Part shown: positions 1 to 5,034 of the stretch, piece after piece
Numbering within the stretch: position 1 is the first letter of the stretch
How the letters are laid out: every line of letters starts with the position of its first letter
Origin: JBGTLW01 sp041743835
GTDB taxonomy: Bacteria > Planctomycetota > Phycisphaerae > Phycisphaerales > Phycisphaeraceae
Assembly (NCBI GenBank): GCA_041743835.1
Contig: JBGTLW010000041.1
Location: 1 to 5,034, forward strand
Reading direction: 5' to 3'
DNA length: 5,034 nt
Translations under genes and position numbers: made by a program
Notes under the pieces: generated by a model
What the model was told of the DNA's origin: nothing
The model's database searches: none
The model's input: only the letters and a program-made list of their open reading frames with translations

Positions 1-546
1 CGAGCAGAGCTTGCGGGGCTGCGTGTGGCGGTCATCGGCGCGGGCGGCGCAGCGCGGGCGATCGTCGCGGGCTTTGCGCATTACGGCTGCACCGTCGTCA
101 TCTACAACCGCACGCTCGACAAGGCCGCCGCGCTCGCCGACGCGTTCCAAACGCAGACCCGCGACCAAGCCGCGCAGCCGACGGCCAAGGTGCTGGCCGT
201 GCCGATGGAAAAGCTCTGCGACACCTGCGCCCACGTCATCATCAACTGCACACCCATCGGCATGCACCCCCACACCGACGCCACACCCATGCCCCATGCG
301 TTTGATGAGTTGAAAACAGACGGCCGCGCAGGCAAGCGCAACCCCGCGCCCGTCGTGTTCGACACGATCTACAACCCCATCGAAACCAAGCTGCTGCGCG
401 ACGCGGCCGAGGCAGGGTGCATCACGATCCCCGGCACAGAAATGTTCGTCCGCCAAGGCGCCGCGCAGTTCGAGCTATGGACCGGCAAACCGGCGCCGCT
501 CGATGTCTTCCGTGAGGTGCTCACCTCGCACCTCGCCGCCAAGTGA
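1..546 (+). CDS. aroE: Shikimate dehydrogenase, C-terminal NADP-binding part (5' end off window)
   Basis: Shikimate dehydrogenase reduces 3-dehydroshikimate to shikimate with NADPH in the cytosolic pathway to chorismate and aromatic amino acids. The frame is open from base 1 and gives 181 residues. It shows the nucleotide-binding loop GAGGAAR (residues 13-19), the NRT motif after the second strand (36-38) that typically reads the NADP phosphate, INCTPIGM (about 81-88), FDTIYNPIET (about 120-129) and the C-terminal GTEMFVRQGAAQFELWTG block (about 145-162), whose Gln is a substrate contact in the family. The substrate domain with the catalytic Lys/Asp, roughly 100-120 residues, lies left of the window. 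A GTG at 25 falls inside the Rossmann fold and is not the start. In some bacteria AroE is fused behind a type I dehydroquinate dehydratase; that cannot be judged here. The gene converges on yraN with 19 bp between the two stop codons and no clear terminator. Confidence 0.93.
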   Translation, partial: RAELAGLRVAVIGAGGAARAIVAGFAHYGCTVVIYNRTLDKAAALADAFQTQTRDQAAQPTAKVLAVPMEKLCDTCAHVIINCTPIGMHPHTDATPMPHAFDELKTDGRAGKRNPAPVVFDTIYNPIETKLLRDAAEAGCITIPGTEMFVRQGAAQFELWTGKPAPLDVFREVLTSHLAAK

Positions 547-565
547 TCGCTGCCCCGCGCTATCT

Positions 566-970
566 TCACCACCGCGATTCAAACGCGCCGGGGATGTGAC
601 GCACCACGGCCTTCCCCTTAGCGCCCTCGCTGGGCAGCTCGACCGCGATGATGTCGAAACGCATCGCGCGGTCGGTCATATTGTGTTGACGGGCAACCTG
701 CATCCCCAGCGTGACCAGCCGGTGCTGCTTCTGGCGGTTCACGCGGAGCTCCGGCGGGGCCTGGCCAAGCGTGCCGGTCTTCACCTCGACGACCACCAGC
801 GCCCGGCCCGGGGCCGGGGCCTCAGCCAGCAGGTCGATCTCGCCATAACGATTGCGCAGGTTTCGCCCGAGGATGCGGTAGCCCTGGTGGGTGAGCAGTT
901 TCGCGGCCAGCGCTTCGCCGCGCTCGCCGCGCGTCTTGCCCCGTCCCAGCCAGCGAGCAATCCACCGCAT
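566..970 (-). CDS. yraN: YraN/UPF0102 family predicted nuclease-fold protein
   Basis: This is a complete 134-residue protein of the usual size for the YraN (UPF0102) family, small proteins with a restriction-endonuclease-like fold whose cellular role is not settled. Family marks are GERGEALAAKLL (15-26), the block YRILGRNLRNRYGEIDLLAE (31-50) with its GEID, then VVVEVKTG (59-66) and RFDIIAV (104-110). The Glu/Asp of GEID and the E-x-K of VEVK match the PD-(D/E)xK nuclease arrangement, so a metal-dependent nuclease or Holliday-junction-type activity is plausible but only inferred. The ATG at 968-970 is chosen because the conserved part begins soon after it; a weak GGGG lies about 10 nt upstream. 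It is the second gene after the lipoprotein chaperone on the same strand and may be co-transcribed with it. Confidence 0.92.
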   Translation of the reverse strand: MRWIARWLGRGKTRGERGEALAAKLLTHQGYRILGRNLRNRYGEIDLLAEAPAPGRALVVVEVKTGTLGQAPPELRVNRQKQHRLVTLGMQVARQHNMTDRAMRFDIIAVELPSEGAKGKAVVRHIPGAFESRW

Positions 971-997
971 GACACACGATCCCCATCAAGTGTAGCG

Positions 998-1013
998 GCG
1001 GGCGCCAGCCCGC
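998..1013 (-). other. GC hairpin between the chaperone gene and yraN
   Basis: In the 102-bp gap between the two minus-strand genes, GCGGGC (998-1003) and GCCCGC (1008-1013) form a perfect 6-bp stem with a 4-nt loop. A second weaker inverted pair, CGGCGT (1015-1020) and ACGCCG (1041-1046), lies next to it with a 20-nt loop. Neither is followed by a T-run on the minus strand, so a canonical intrinsic terminator is not supported. The hairpin could attenuate read-through, protect the 3' end of the upstream message, or just reflect high GC. It ends about 28 bp before the yraN start. Confidence 0.4.
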
Positions 1014-1072
1014 ACGGCGTTGCGATAACCACATCGGAGTACGCCGACCCGCGACCCCTGCGAACGTGCCGC

Positions 1073-2263
1073 TTAGCCCTCGTTGCTCGCGGGCGCCAGC
1101 GAGCCGGGGTTGTCGATCGCGGCATAGCGGCTGACCGCGATCTCCGTGAGGGCCGCGGTCATCTGCCGGACCGCCGACTCGCTGACCTCGCTGCGGAGCG
1201 ATTCGTAGTAACGGTTGGTCAGGCGTTGACGCTGCTGGTTGCGCAGCGTGTTCTCGATCTGCACCTGCACGTCCATCAGCGAGCGCTGCGGCGGGGTGTC
1301 GGCCGATTCCACGAACACAAACCACTGCCCCTGCAACCGGCCATCCACCGCGATCGGCCCGGCCGCCTCGCCAACCGACAGGCCCGCGACGCGATCATTA
1401 ATCGGGTCCAGCATCGCGGCCAACGGGCGGTCGCCCACAAGACCCGTCATCAGCCCGCCCGTGCCCGCGCTGTAACGATTCCGCTCGTCCTGTGCCACCG
1501 CGGCAAACGGCTCGCCCGCAGCCAGACGCCCCGCAATCGCCTCGGCCTCGGCGGTGTCGGCGACGCGGATCAGACGCAGCGTCCGCGTCGCGGGGGGACG
1601 AAACTCGCTCTGCCGCTCACGGTAATACCGCTCGACGTCCCGGCGGGTCACGTTCACCTTGGGGTCAATGACCTTGCTGATGTATCGCCGAACGATGATG
1701 GTGTTGCGGTAATCGCGCAGCGCCGCGTCAAAGCTCTTGCCCGTGCGCTCGAGGATCTGCTCCTGCGCTACCGCCGGCGATCCTTCACCAAACTGGCGTA
1801 TCAATTCCTCGCGGTGACGCTGCACCACGCCCCGCAGCGCATCCCGCTCGCCGGGCAAAAGGTCGCGCTCGGCCTCGGCGAGAACCAGGGCGTCGATCAC
1901 CATCGCGCGCAGCTTCGACTCGATCAGCCGCGACGCATCATTGCGGAACTGCGCCCGTGCAAGGCGGCGGCCCAGCGCGGCCAGGCTGTCGTGGATCGGG
2001 TCGTCGCCATGGAACACCGAGTCGGCGTAGATAGGCCTGCCATCGATCTGCCCGACCATGCCATCAAGCGGGAACACCCGCCTCGCGTCCGCCTCAGCCC
2101 CGGTCTGAGCCTCCCACGCACCCGAGCCACCCCTAGCCAGAGCCTCGGGCACCAGCGTGTCATCGACATAAACCCGCGGCGCCTGCTTGCACCCCAGCAC
2201 CACCACCGCCACCAGCAGGAGCAGGGCAGCGGTCCGCAAGTTGTCCAGCCATCGATGCTTCAT
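1073..2263 (-). CDS. SurA/PpiC-like peptidyl-prolyl isomerase-type lipoprotein chaperone
   Basis: The product is 396 residues from the ATG at 2261-2263. That start is chosen because GGAGA lies 7 nt upstream and because it gives a clean lipoprotein signal: positively charged start, hydrophobic stretch (about 11-23) and lipobox VLGC with Cys25. A longer reading to 2374 adds a proline-rich leader with no signal function. Residues 69-84 (GMVGQIDGRPIYADSV) resemble the start of SurA N-terminal domains, followed by a charged helical region to about 210. Residues about 226-323 look like a parvulin rotamase domain, with FAAVAQDERNRYSAGTGG and the later LSVGEAAGPIAVDG. The family assists folding of outer-membrane and secreted proteins. 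Lys follows Cys25; with no Asp retention signal at +2, outer-membrane sorting is the inference. The usual catalytic histidines of parvulins are not evident (the ARHIL-type strand reads TRTLRLIRV and the final strand QWFVFVESA), so it may be a chaperone with little isomerase activity. Confidence 0.82.
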   Translation of the reverse strand: MKHRWLDNLRTAALLLLVAVVVLGCKQAPRVYVDDTLVPEALARGGSGAWEAQTGAEADARRVFPLDGMVGQIDGRPIYADSVFHGDDPIHDSLAALGRRLARAQFRNDASRLIESKLRAMVIDALVLAEAERDLLPGERDALRGVVQRHREELIRQFGEGSPAVAQEQILERTGKSFDAALRDYRNTIIVRRYISKVIDPKVNVTRRDVERYYRERQSEFRPPATRTLRLIRVADTAEAEAIAGRLAAGEPFAAVAQDERNRYSAGTGGLMTGLVGDRPLAAMLDPINDRVAGLSVGEAAGPIAVDGRLQGQWFVFVESADTPPQRSLMDVQVQIENTLRNQQRQRLTNRYYESLRSEVSESAVRQMTAALTEIAVSRYAAIDNPGSLAPASNEG

Positions 2264-2270
2264 CCGCAGC

Positions 2271-2275
2271 TCTCC
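2271..2275 (-). promoter_or_regulatory. Ribosome binding site that sets the lipoprotein start
   Basis: On the minus strand GGAGA lies 7 nt before the ATG at 2261-2263. This spacing, together with the signal peptide that begins at that ATG, favours it over the upstream in-frame ATG codons. Confidence 0.7.
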
Positions 2276-2296
2276 ATCAAGGGGCGATTGGGCCGA

Positions 2297-2325
2297 CCCC
2301 GCCAGTTTAGCGGAAGCCAGCGGGG
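2297..2325. other. Inverted repeat in the 5' flank of the lipoprotein gene
   Basis: CCCCGC (2297-2302) and GCGGGG (2320-2325) are perfect complements around a 17-nt spacer; with G-T pairs the stem could grow to about nine pairs. It lies 34-62 bp upstream of the lipoprotein start and its right arm is also the first G-run of the quadruplex motif. It resembles the C-rich/G-rich intergenic palindromes common in high-GC genomes, which I recall only in general terms. A regulatory role is not shown. Confidence 0.35.
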
Positions 2326-2344
2326 AGAGGGGGTGGGGGCGGGG
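2322..2344 (+). other. G-quadruplex motif
   Basis: Four G-runs of 4, 5, 5 and 4 bases (2322-2325, 2329-2333, 2335-2339, 2341-2344) are separated by loops of 3, 1 and 1 nt, a compact pattern that strongly favours a quadruplex. The G-rich strand is the template strand of the lipoprotein gene, about 60-80 bp upstream of its start. The motif also lies just before the change from GC-rich backbone to the lower-GC segment. Folding or a role in expression is inferred only from the pattern. Confidence 0.55.
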
Positions 2345-2401
2345 TGGACAAGGCATTTTTGACATCAACGTCATGGCAAAAGAGGCCCGAGGATGGGAGT
2401 G

Positions 2402-2430
2402 TTGTACGCTACCATGTACTGCAGTAATAT
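2402..2430 (+). promoter_or_regulatory. Possible sigma70-type promoter with internal palindrome for the DUF262-HNH gene
   Basis: TTGTAC (2402-2407, three of six consensus bases) and TAATAT (2425-2430, four of six) are 17 nt apart in the stretch where composition turns AT-richer. A perfect 10-nt palindrome, TACTGCAGTA (2417-2426), fills the end of the spacer and overlaps the -10 box, where a repressor could sit. A second small inverted repeat, TACCG (2439-2443) and CGGTA (2450-2454), is near the expected start of transcription. The leader would be about 110 nt. A TTGACA at 2359-2364 has no good -10 box at the right distance. All of this is pattern matching. Confidence 0.3.
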
Positions 2431-2534
2431 GAGGTTAGTACCGGTTTCGCGGTAATCGAGCAATTCGTGAAGTAGGCCATGGGGCTACAACGACAACGGC
2501 TGAGGCAAGTCCGGAAGCGCAGTTGCCAGTGTCC

Positions 2535-2540
2535 GGAGGT
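2535..2540 (+). promoter_or_regulatory. Perfect Shine-Dalgarno that sets a TTG start
   Basis: GGAGGT ends 6 nt before the TTG at 2547-2549. The reading frame is open back to 2439 but has no ATG there. In-frame TTG (2523) and GTG (2529) codons lie upstream of this site and lack such a signal. The first in-frame ATG, at 2595, has no ribosome binding site. TTG at 2547 is therefore the best start. Confidence 0.75.
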
Positions 2541-2546
2541 GACCTG

Positions 2547-4208
2547 TTGAGCACAAAGCAGATTGAGATTCAGACCAAGAAACTATCGCAGCTTATGTCG
2601 CTCATCGACGAGGGACGGTTCGCGATCCCCAAACTCCAGCGCGAGTTCGTTTGGGACGGGCCCAAGGCCGCCAAGCTTTTCGATAGCATGCTGGCCCATA
2701 TGCCCATTGGCGTGGTGATGATCTGGGATACGCCCAAGAACCAGATGCTATACCTGCGGCAGAAATATCACATTCTCCCACCGTTCAACAGTAGGAACAA
2801 ACGAGTTTGGTTCCTCATCGACGGACAGCAACGCATATCAGTCTCCCATCACGTAGCTCAGGGCGGCACGCTTCAGAACGCAAAGCGCAAGGATGTGCAT
2901 TTCGGACGTGTCGTCTTTGCGCTCCAAGAGGAGGAGGACGGACAACAGATTCGCTATCGTAAACGAGTCGATGGCCAGTACGAGTCATTGTCTGACATCC
3001 TGCATCCAAATTGGAAAGCGAAATTAAGTCATCTGGGCAAACAACATTTGGCTCGCGTCAGGAAATGCCGGGATCGAATACGTAACTATCCGATGCAGAT
3101 GATGTTCGTCCGGAATGACGTCAATATCATCAAGGAGGCATTTCGTCGAATCAATACGCTAGGCATGAAGCTTGCAACTGCAGATAGCATTATCAGTGAA
3201 GTGGATGACTTGAATATTGCTGACATTAAACATGAAGTGCATATGAAGGTACCTCATGATTTTGGGCAGATTCCAGAGATGCCCATTCTGTTTGCAATGG
3301 CCGCGATTCGGGGAGCGACGGAACCAAGCGGGAAGGGTCTTCGCGCCGCGATAAAAAAACTGGAGAGTGAAGGCAAGGCGAACCCGGCCATACGTAAGAC
3401 TTTATCAAAAGATTGGCATCGGTTAGTGAAGTGCTTCGAGAAAGCCGTCCAATACTTGAGAATGCATTTCAGTGTTCTAAATCGGAACTTCCTTTATTCA
3501 GACTACATGGTGGCAATGTTGGCGCTGTTCTACTTCTGGCAGGGCAATGGTCCTGGCGCGAAGCAGGCAAGACAGATTCGTAAGTGGTTCTGGGCGACGG
3601 CGGTAGGAAGCCGCTATTCGGGCAGCAGTTTTAGACGGAGCCTAACGGAAGATTTGAGGTTCATCAAAAAGTTGGCTCGTAATCCCAATGTGTCGTTCAC
3701 TTACAAACCGGAGGTCGAGCGTGCTGATGTGCGCAAGTCTGTCTATGCGTCGCGCACTGGAATTACTACGGCGTTTTACTGCATGCTGCTTAGACGCGGC
3801 CCAGTGCACCTGACCGAGAACGGCGTGAATCCCATCGTACCAGAGTATTTCATGGGCACTACGAGCAAGAAGGATCGGCATCACATTTTTCCAAAGGGTG
3901 TTCTGGGACCATTGGGGATACCAGCCAAAGTCTACAACAGCATTTGTAATATTTGCCTTCTGACAGCAGAAGAGAACCGCTCTATCGGCATGCGAAGGCC
4001 GAGGTCCTACTTGCAAGAGTATTTGGAGTCAACGACTTACTTCAAAGCAAAAGTGGCACGGCATCTAATACCGTGCGGGGAGAATGCCGCAGTGTGGCAA
4101 ACCGATGCTAGGAAAAGCTTCAAACAGTTTATGAACGATCGTATGACACTGATATGCAACGAACTTGAGAGAGAAGCTGGTATTCGCCTTTTCCGTAAAG
4201 CGGAATAG
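2547..4208 (+). CDS. DUF262-HNH endonuclease, GmrSD/type IV restriction-like, orphan
   Basis: The 553-residue product joins two parts typical of modification-dependent restriction and phage-defence proteins. The DUF262 (GmrS, ParB-like) part shows IPKLQREFVW (27-36), FLIDGQQRIS (89-98; DGQQR is the nucleotide-handling signature) and the DUF262 block FRRINTLGMKLATADSI (199-215). A linker has the WFWATAVGSRYSGSS stretch (347-361) common in these proteins. The C-terminal HNH part has DRHHIFPK (443-450; His445/His446) and NSICNICLLTAEENRSIG (464-481; Asn468/Asn477), the likely metal-binding and catalytic set. GmrSD, BrxU and SspE use related domains to cut modified or unprotected phage DNA, often with NTP control. 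This one is at the short end for a single-chain member and lacks any visible partner gene. G+C is clearly lower than in its neighbours, which suggests horizontal gain. Target and modification specificity cannot be read from sequence. No frameshift or missing signature residue is seen, so it looks intact. Confidence 0.87.
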   Translation: MSTKQIEIQTKKLSQLMSLIDEGRFAIPKLQREFVWDGPKAAKLFDSMLAHMPIGVVMIWDTPKNQMLYLRQKYHILPPFNSRNKRVWFLIDGQQRISVSHHVAQGGTLQNAKRKDVHFGRVVFALQEEEDGQQIRYRKRVDGQYESLSDILHPNWKAKLSHLGKQHLARVRKCRDRIRNYPMQMMFVRNDVNIIKEAFRRINTLGMKLATADSIISEVDDLNIADIKHEVHMKVPHDFGQIPEMPILFAMAAIRGATEPSGKGLRAAIKKLESEGKANPAIRKTLSKDWHRLVKCFEKAVQYLRMHFSVLNRNFLYSDYMVAMLALFYFWQGNGPGAKQARQIRKWFWATAVGSRYSGSSFRRSLTEDLRFIKKLARNPNVSFTYKPEVERADVRKSVYASRTGITTAFYCMLLRRGPVHLTENGVNPIVPEYFMGTTSKKDRHHIFPKGVLGPLGIPAKVYNSICNICLLTAEENRSIGMRRPRSYLQEYLESTTYFKAKVARHLIPCGENAAVWQTDARKSFKQFMNDRMTLICNELEREAGIRLFRKAE

Positions 4209-4251
4209 GCAAGGAGTAGGTTTCAGTTCGGCTCTATTGAAACACCATCAT

Positions 4252-4279
4252 CCGAGCCGTCGCGTCCCCGCGACGGGGC
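4252..4279 (-). repeat. REP-like hairpin unit A (inverted copy)
   Basis: Read on the minus strand, this 28-nt unit has constant blocks GCCCCG, CGGGGACG and CGGCTCGG separated by triplets TCG and CGA. It folds as a perfect 8-bp stem (4257-4264 with 4269-4276) around a 4-nt loop, GGGA on the minus strand. Unit B at 4313-4340 is the same design on the plus strand. There is no T-run, so a simple terminator is unlikely. The arm CGCGAC (4269-4274) can also pair with GTCGCG at 4288-4293. It lies 43 bp after the HNH gene stop. Confidence 0.7.
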
Positions 4280-4299
4280 GGGCGAAAGTCGCGTTGATT

Positions 4300-4314
4300 G
4301 CCGCTGAAGGCGGC
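4300..4314 (+). other. Small hairpin between the two REP-like units
   Basis: GCCGC (4300-4304) and GCGGC (4310-4314) form a 5-bp stem with loop TGAAG. One base separates it from the 8-bp stem of unit B, so an RNA from this strand would carry three hairpins in a row (4257-4276, 4300-4314, 4316-4335). It may be the linker of a paired-repeat element or part of a structured RNA. Confidence 0.4.
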
Positions 4315-4340
4315 CCCGCCTCGGGGACGAGGCGGCTCGG
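4313..4340 (+). repeat. REP-like hairpin unit B (direct copy)
   Basis: This 28-nt unit has the same constant blocks as unit A (GCCCCG, CGGGGACG, CGGCTCGG) but variable triplets CCT and AGG. It forms a perfect 8-bp stem (4316-4323 with 4328-4335) closed by GGGA, a GNRA-class tetraloop if transcribed. It matches unit A at 24 of 28 positions, in inverted orientation, with 33 bp between the units. A shorter competing hairpin of CCCCG and CGGGG around the first triplet is also possible in both units. Confidence 0.7.
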
Positions 4341-4412
4341 TGGGGGCAACTCAACGAAGCAATATCCACACCTTCGTACCACCCGCGTTTTCTAACCGTG
4401 TCATCCGCTGGG

Positions 4413-4424
4413 GCTCCGCGGAGC
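4413..4424. other. 12-nt perfect palindrome after the AraC-family gene
   Basis: GCTCCGCGGAGC is self-complementary and begins 4 bp after the AraC-type gene's stop codon on the minus strand. With no loop bases and no T-run after it, it is a poor terminator; it could be a protein site or a 3' end structure. Apart from the repeats listed here, I see no gene in 4209-4428. Confidence 0.3.
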
Positions 4425-4428
4425 ACCG

Positions 4429-5034
4429 CTACGCCTCGCGCGGCGCGTGTTGTTGGCGGTAGCGGGTCGGGCTTGCGCCCATCACCTGCTTGAATTGACG
4501 GCTGAACTGATTCACGTCGGCGTAGCCAAGCTCGCGGGCGATCTCGCTGATGTTCAGGGGCGACTCGGTCAGATACGTCGCCGCTTCGCGCAGCCGCTGC
4601 TCCACCAGCCAGCGGCGGGGCGGGCTGCCGAAGGTCCGGGTGAACAGCCGGGTGAACCGGTCGTGTGACAACCCCAGCCCGTCCGCGAGGTCCGCGGGGG
4701 TCAGGCGCTGGCCGGTGTGTCGGCCAAGCAACTCGTAAACCTTCCGCCGCTGGCTGTAGCGCAGGGCCGGGTCGGCTTGCTGTGGCGTTTGAGACAGGCG
4801 GTAGGCGTCGCTGAGCAGCAGCGTGAGAATCGCTTTGAGGCGCAGCGCGTGGTGCTCGCTGGGCGACTGGACCTCATCGTGCAGCCGGCTCAGCGCATCG
4901 CGGATGGGCCCGGTGGTCTGCGCGATGATCGGCTGGCCCTTCGCGTGCAGCAGCCTGCCCGCTTGCCGCAGCGCCAGGCGGAAGTACTGCAGCGTCGCGG
5001 GGCGGCGCACGTCGGCGTGGAAGACGGTGTGCGG
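4429..5034 (-). CDS. AraC/XylS-family transcriptional regulator, C-terminal part (5' end off window)
   Basis: The frame is open to the right edge and gives 201 residues ending at the TAG at 4429-4431. The last about 100 residues are a typical AraC DNA-binding domain with two helix-turn-helix units. The first is around 110-133 (TPADLADGLGLSHDRFTRLF), and the second around 160-183 (ISEIARELGYADVNQFSRQF) is followed by the family ending GASPTRYR. Upstream, residues 1-85 are an Arg-rich helical part, probably the linker and the end of an effector-sensing domain that lies outside the window, so the ligand cannot be guessed. A GTG at 5008-5010 is in frame, but the frame stays open before it without a clear ribosome binding site, so the start is probably off window. 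The gene has backbone-like GC and converges on the DUF262-HNH gene across the repeat-bearing gap. Nothing indicates that it controls that gene. Confidence 0.9.
   Translation of the reverse strand, partial: PHTVFHADVRRPATLQYFRLALRQAGRLLHAKGQPIIAQTTGPIRDALSRLHDEVQSPSEHHALRLKAILTLLLSDAYRLSQTPQQADPALRYSQRRKVYELLGRHTGQRLTPADLADGLGLSHDRFTRLFTRTFGSPPRRWLVEQRLREAATYLTESPLNISEIARELGYADVNQFSRQFKQVMGASPTRYRQQHAPREA

Noticed and set aside
503..2362. 619-codon open frame on the plus strand
   Set aside because: It lies antisense to yraN and the lipoprotein gene, both with clear family features. Its translation is Arg/His-rich with no recognisable domain, the usual result of high GC on the opposite strand.
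2359..2364. Consensus TTGACA as a -35 box
   Set aside because: No acceptable -10 box lies 16-18 bp downstream.
2264..2374. N-terminal extension of the lipoprotein gene to the ATG at 2374
   Set aside because: It adds a Pro-rich leader before a complete lipoprotein signal peptide, and the internal ATG has its own well-placed ribosome binding site.
4257..4276. Rho-independent terminator for the HNH gene
   Set aside because: The stem is strong, but no T-run follows on either strand and the inverted partner suggests a repeat element instead.
4257..4335. Kissing interaction between the TCCC and GGGA loops of the two hairpins
   Set aside because: Loop complementarity follows automatically from the two units being inverted copies, so it is not independent evidence.
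4252..4340. CRISPR array
   Set aside because: There are only two units and they are in opposite orientation, with no regular spacers.
4165..4395. 76-codon plus-strand frame overlapping the end of the HNH gene
   Set aside because: It overlaps a real coding end in another frame and then translates the repeat region; no support.
4223..4426. 67-codon minus-strand frame in the gap
   Set aside because: It runs through the hairpin units, has Arg-rich low-complexity translation, and no ribosome binding site or family feature.

Overview
The window comes from a high-GC, probably Gram-negative bacterium. A lipoprotein signal peptide and a periplasmic SurA-type chaperone point to an outer membrane. Gene content and very high GC would fit Planctomycetota (Phycisphaerae) or a proteobacterium, but nothing here fixes the phylum. 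By hand count, G+C is 85/120 at 1-120 and only 48/120 at 3121-3240, so the window is a GC-rich backbone with one lower-GC gene inserted.

Left backbone (1-2263): the 3' two thirds of a shikimate dehydrogenase gene (aroE, + strand) meets a convergent minus-strand pair 19 bp away. In transcription order the pair is a SurA/PpiC-like lipoprotein (2263 to 1073) and a YraN-family predicted nuclease (970 to 566). The pair is separated by a 102-bp gap holding a GC hairpin. The 5' flank of the lipoprotein gene has a hairpin and a strong four-run G-quadruplex motif (2322-2344).

Central accessory gene (about 2380-4210): a single + strand gene of lower GC encodes a 553-residue protein. Its DUF262 (GmrS/ParB-like, IDGQQR motif) N-terminal part is joined to an HNH nuclease C-terminal part (HHIFP...N...N). 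This is the architecture of GmrSD/BrxU/SspE-like modification-dependent (type IV) restriction or phage-defence proteins. It stands alone, with no methyltransferase, modification operon, integrase or transposase in view. It starts at a TTG codon set by a perfect GGAGGT ribosome binding site, and a possible promoter with an internal palindrome lies upstream.

Right junction (4209-4428): this non-coding stretch holds the most unusual structure in the window. Two 28-nt REP-like hairpin units lie in inverted orientation. They match at 24 of 28 positions, and all four differences are paired, stem-preserving substitutions. A further hairpin sits between them and touches the second unit.

Right backbone (4429-5034): the C-terminal part of a minus-strand AraC-family regulator runs off the window. 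The clearest candidates for something new are the orphan DUF262-HNH gene and the covarying inverted repeat pair at its 3' side.
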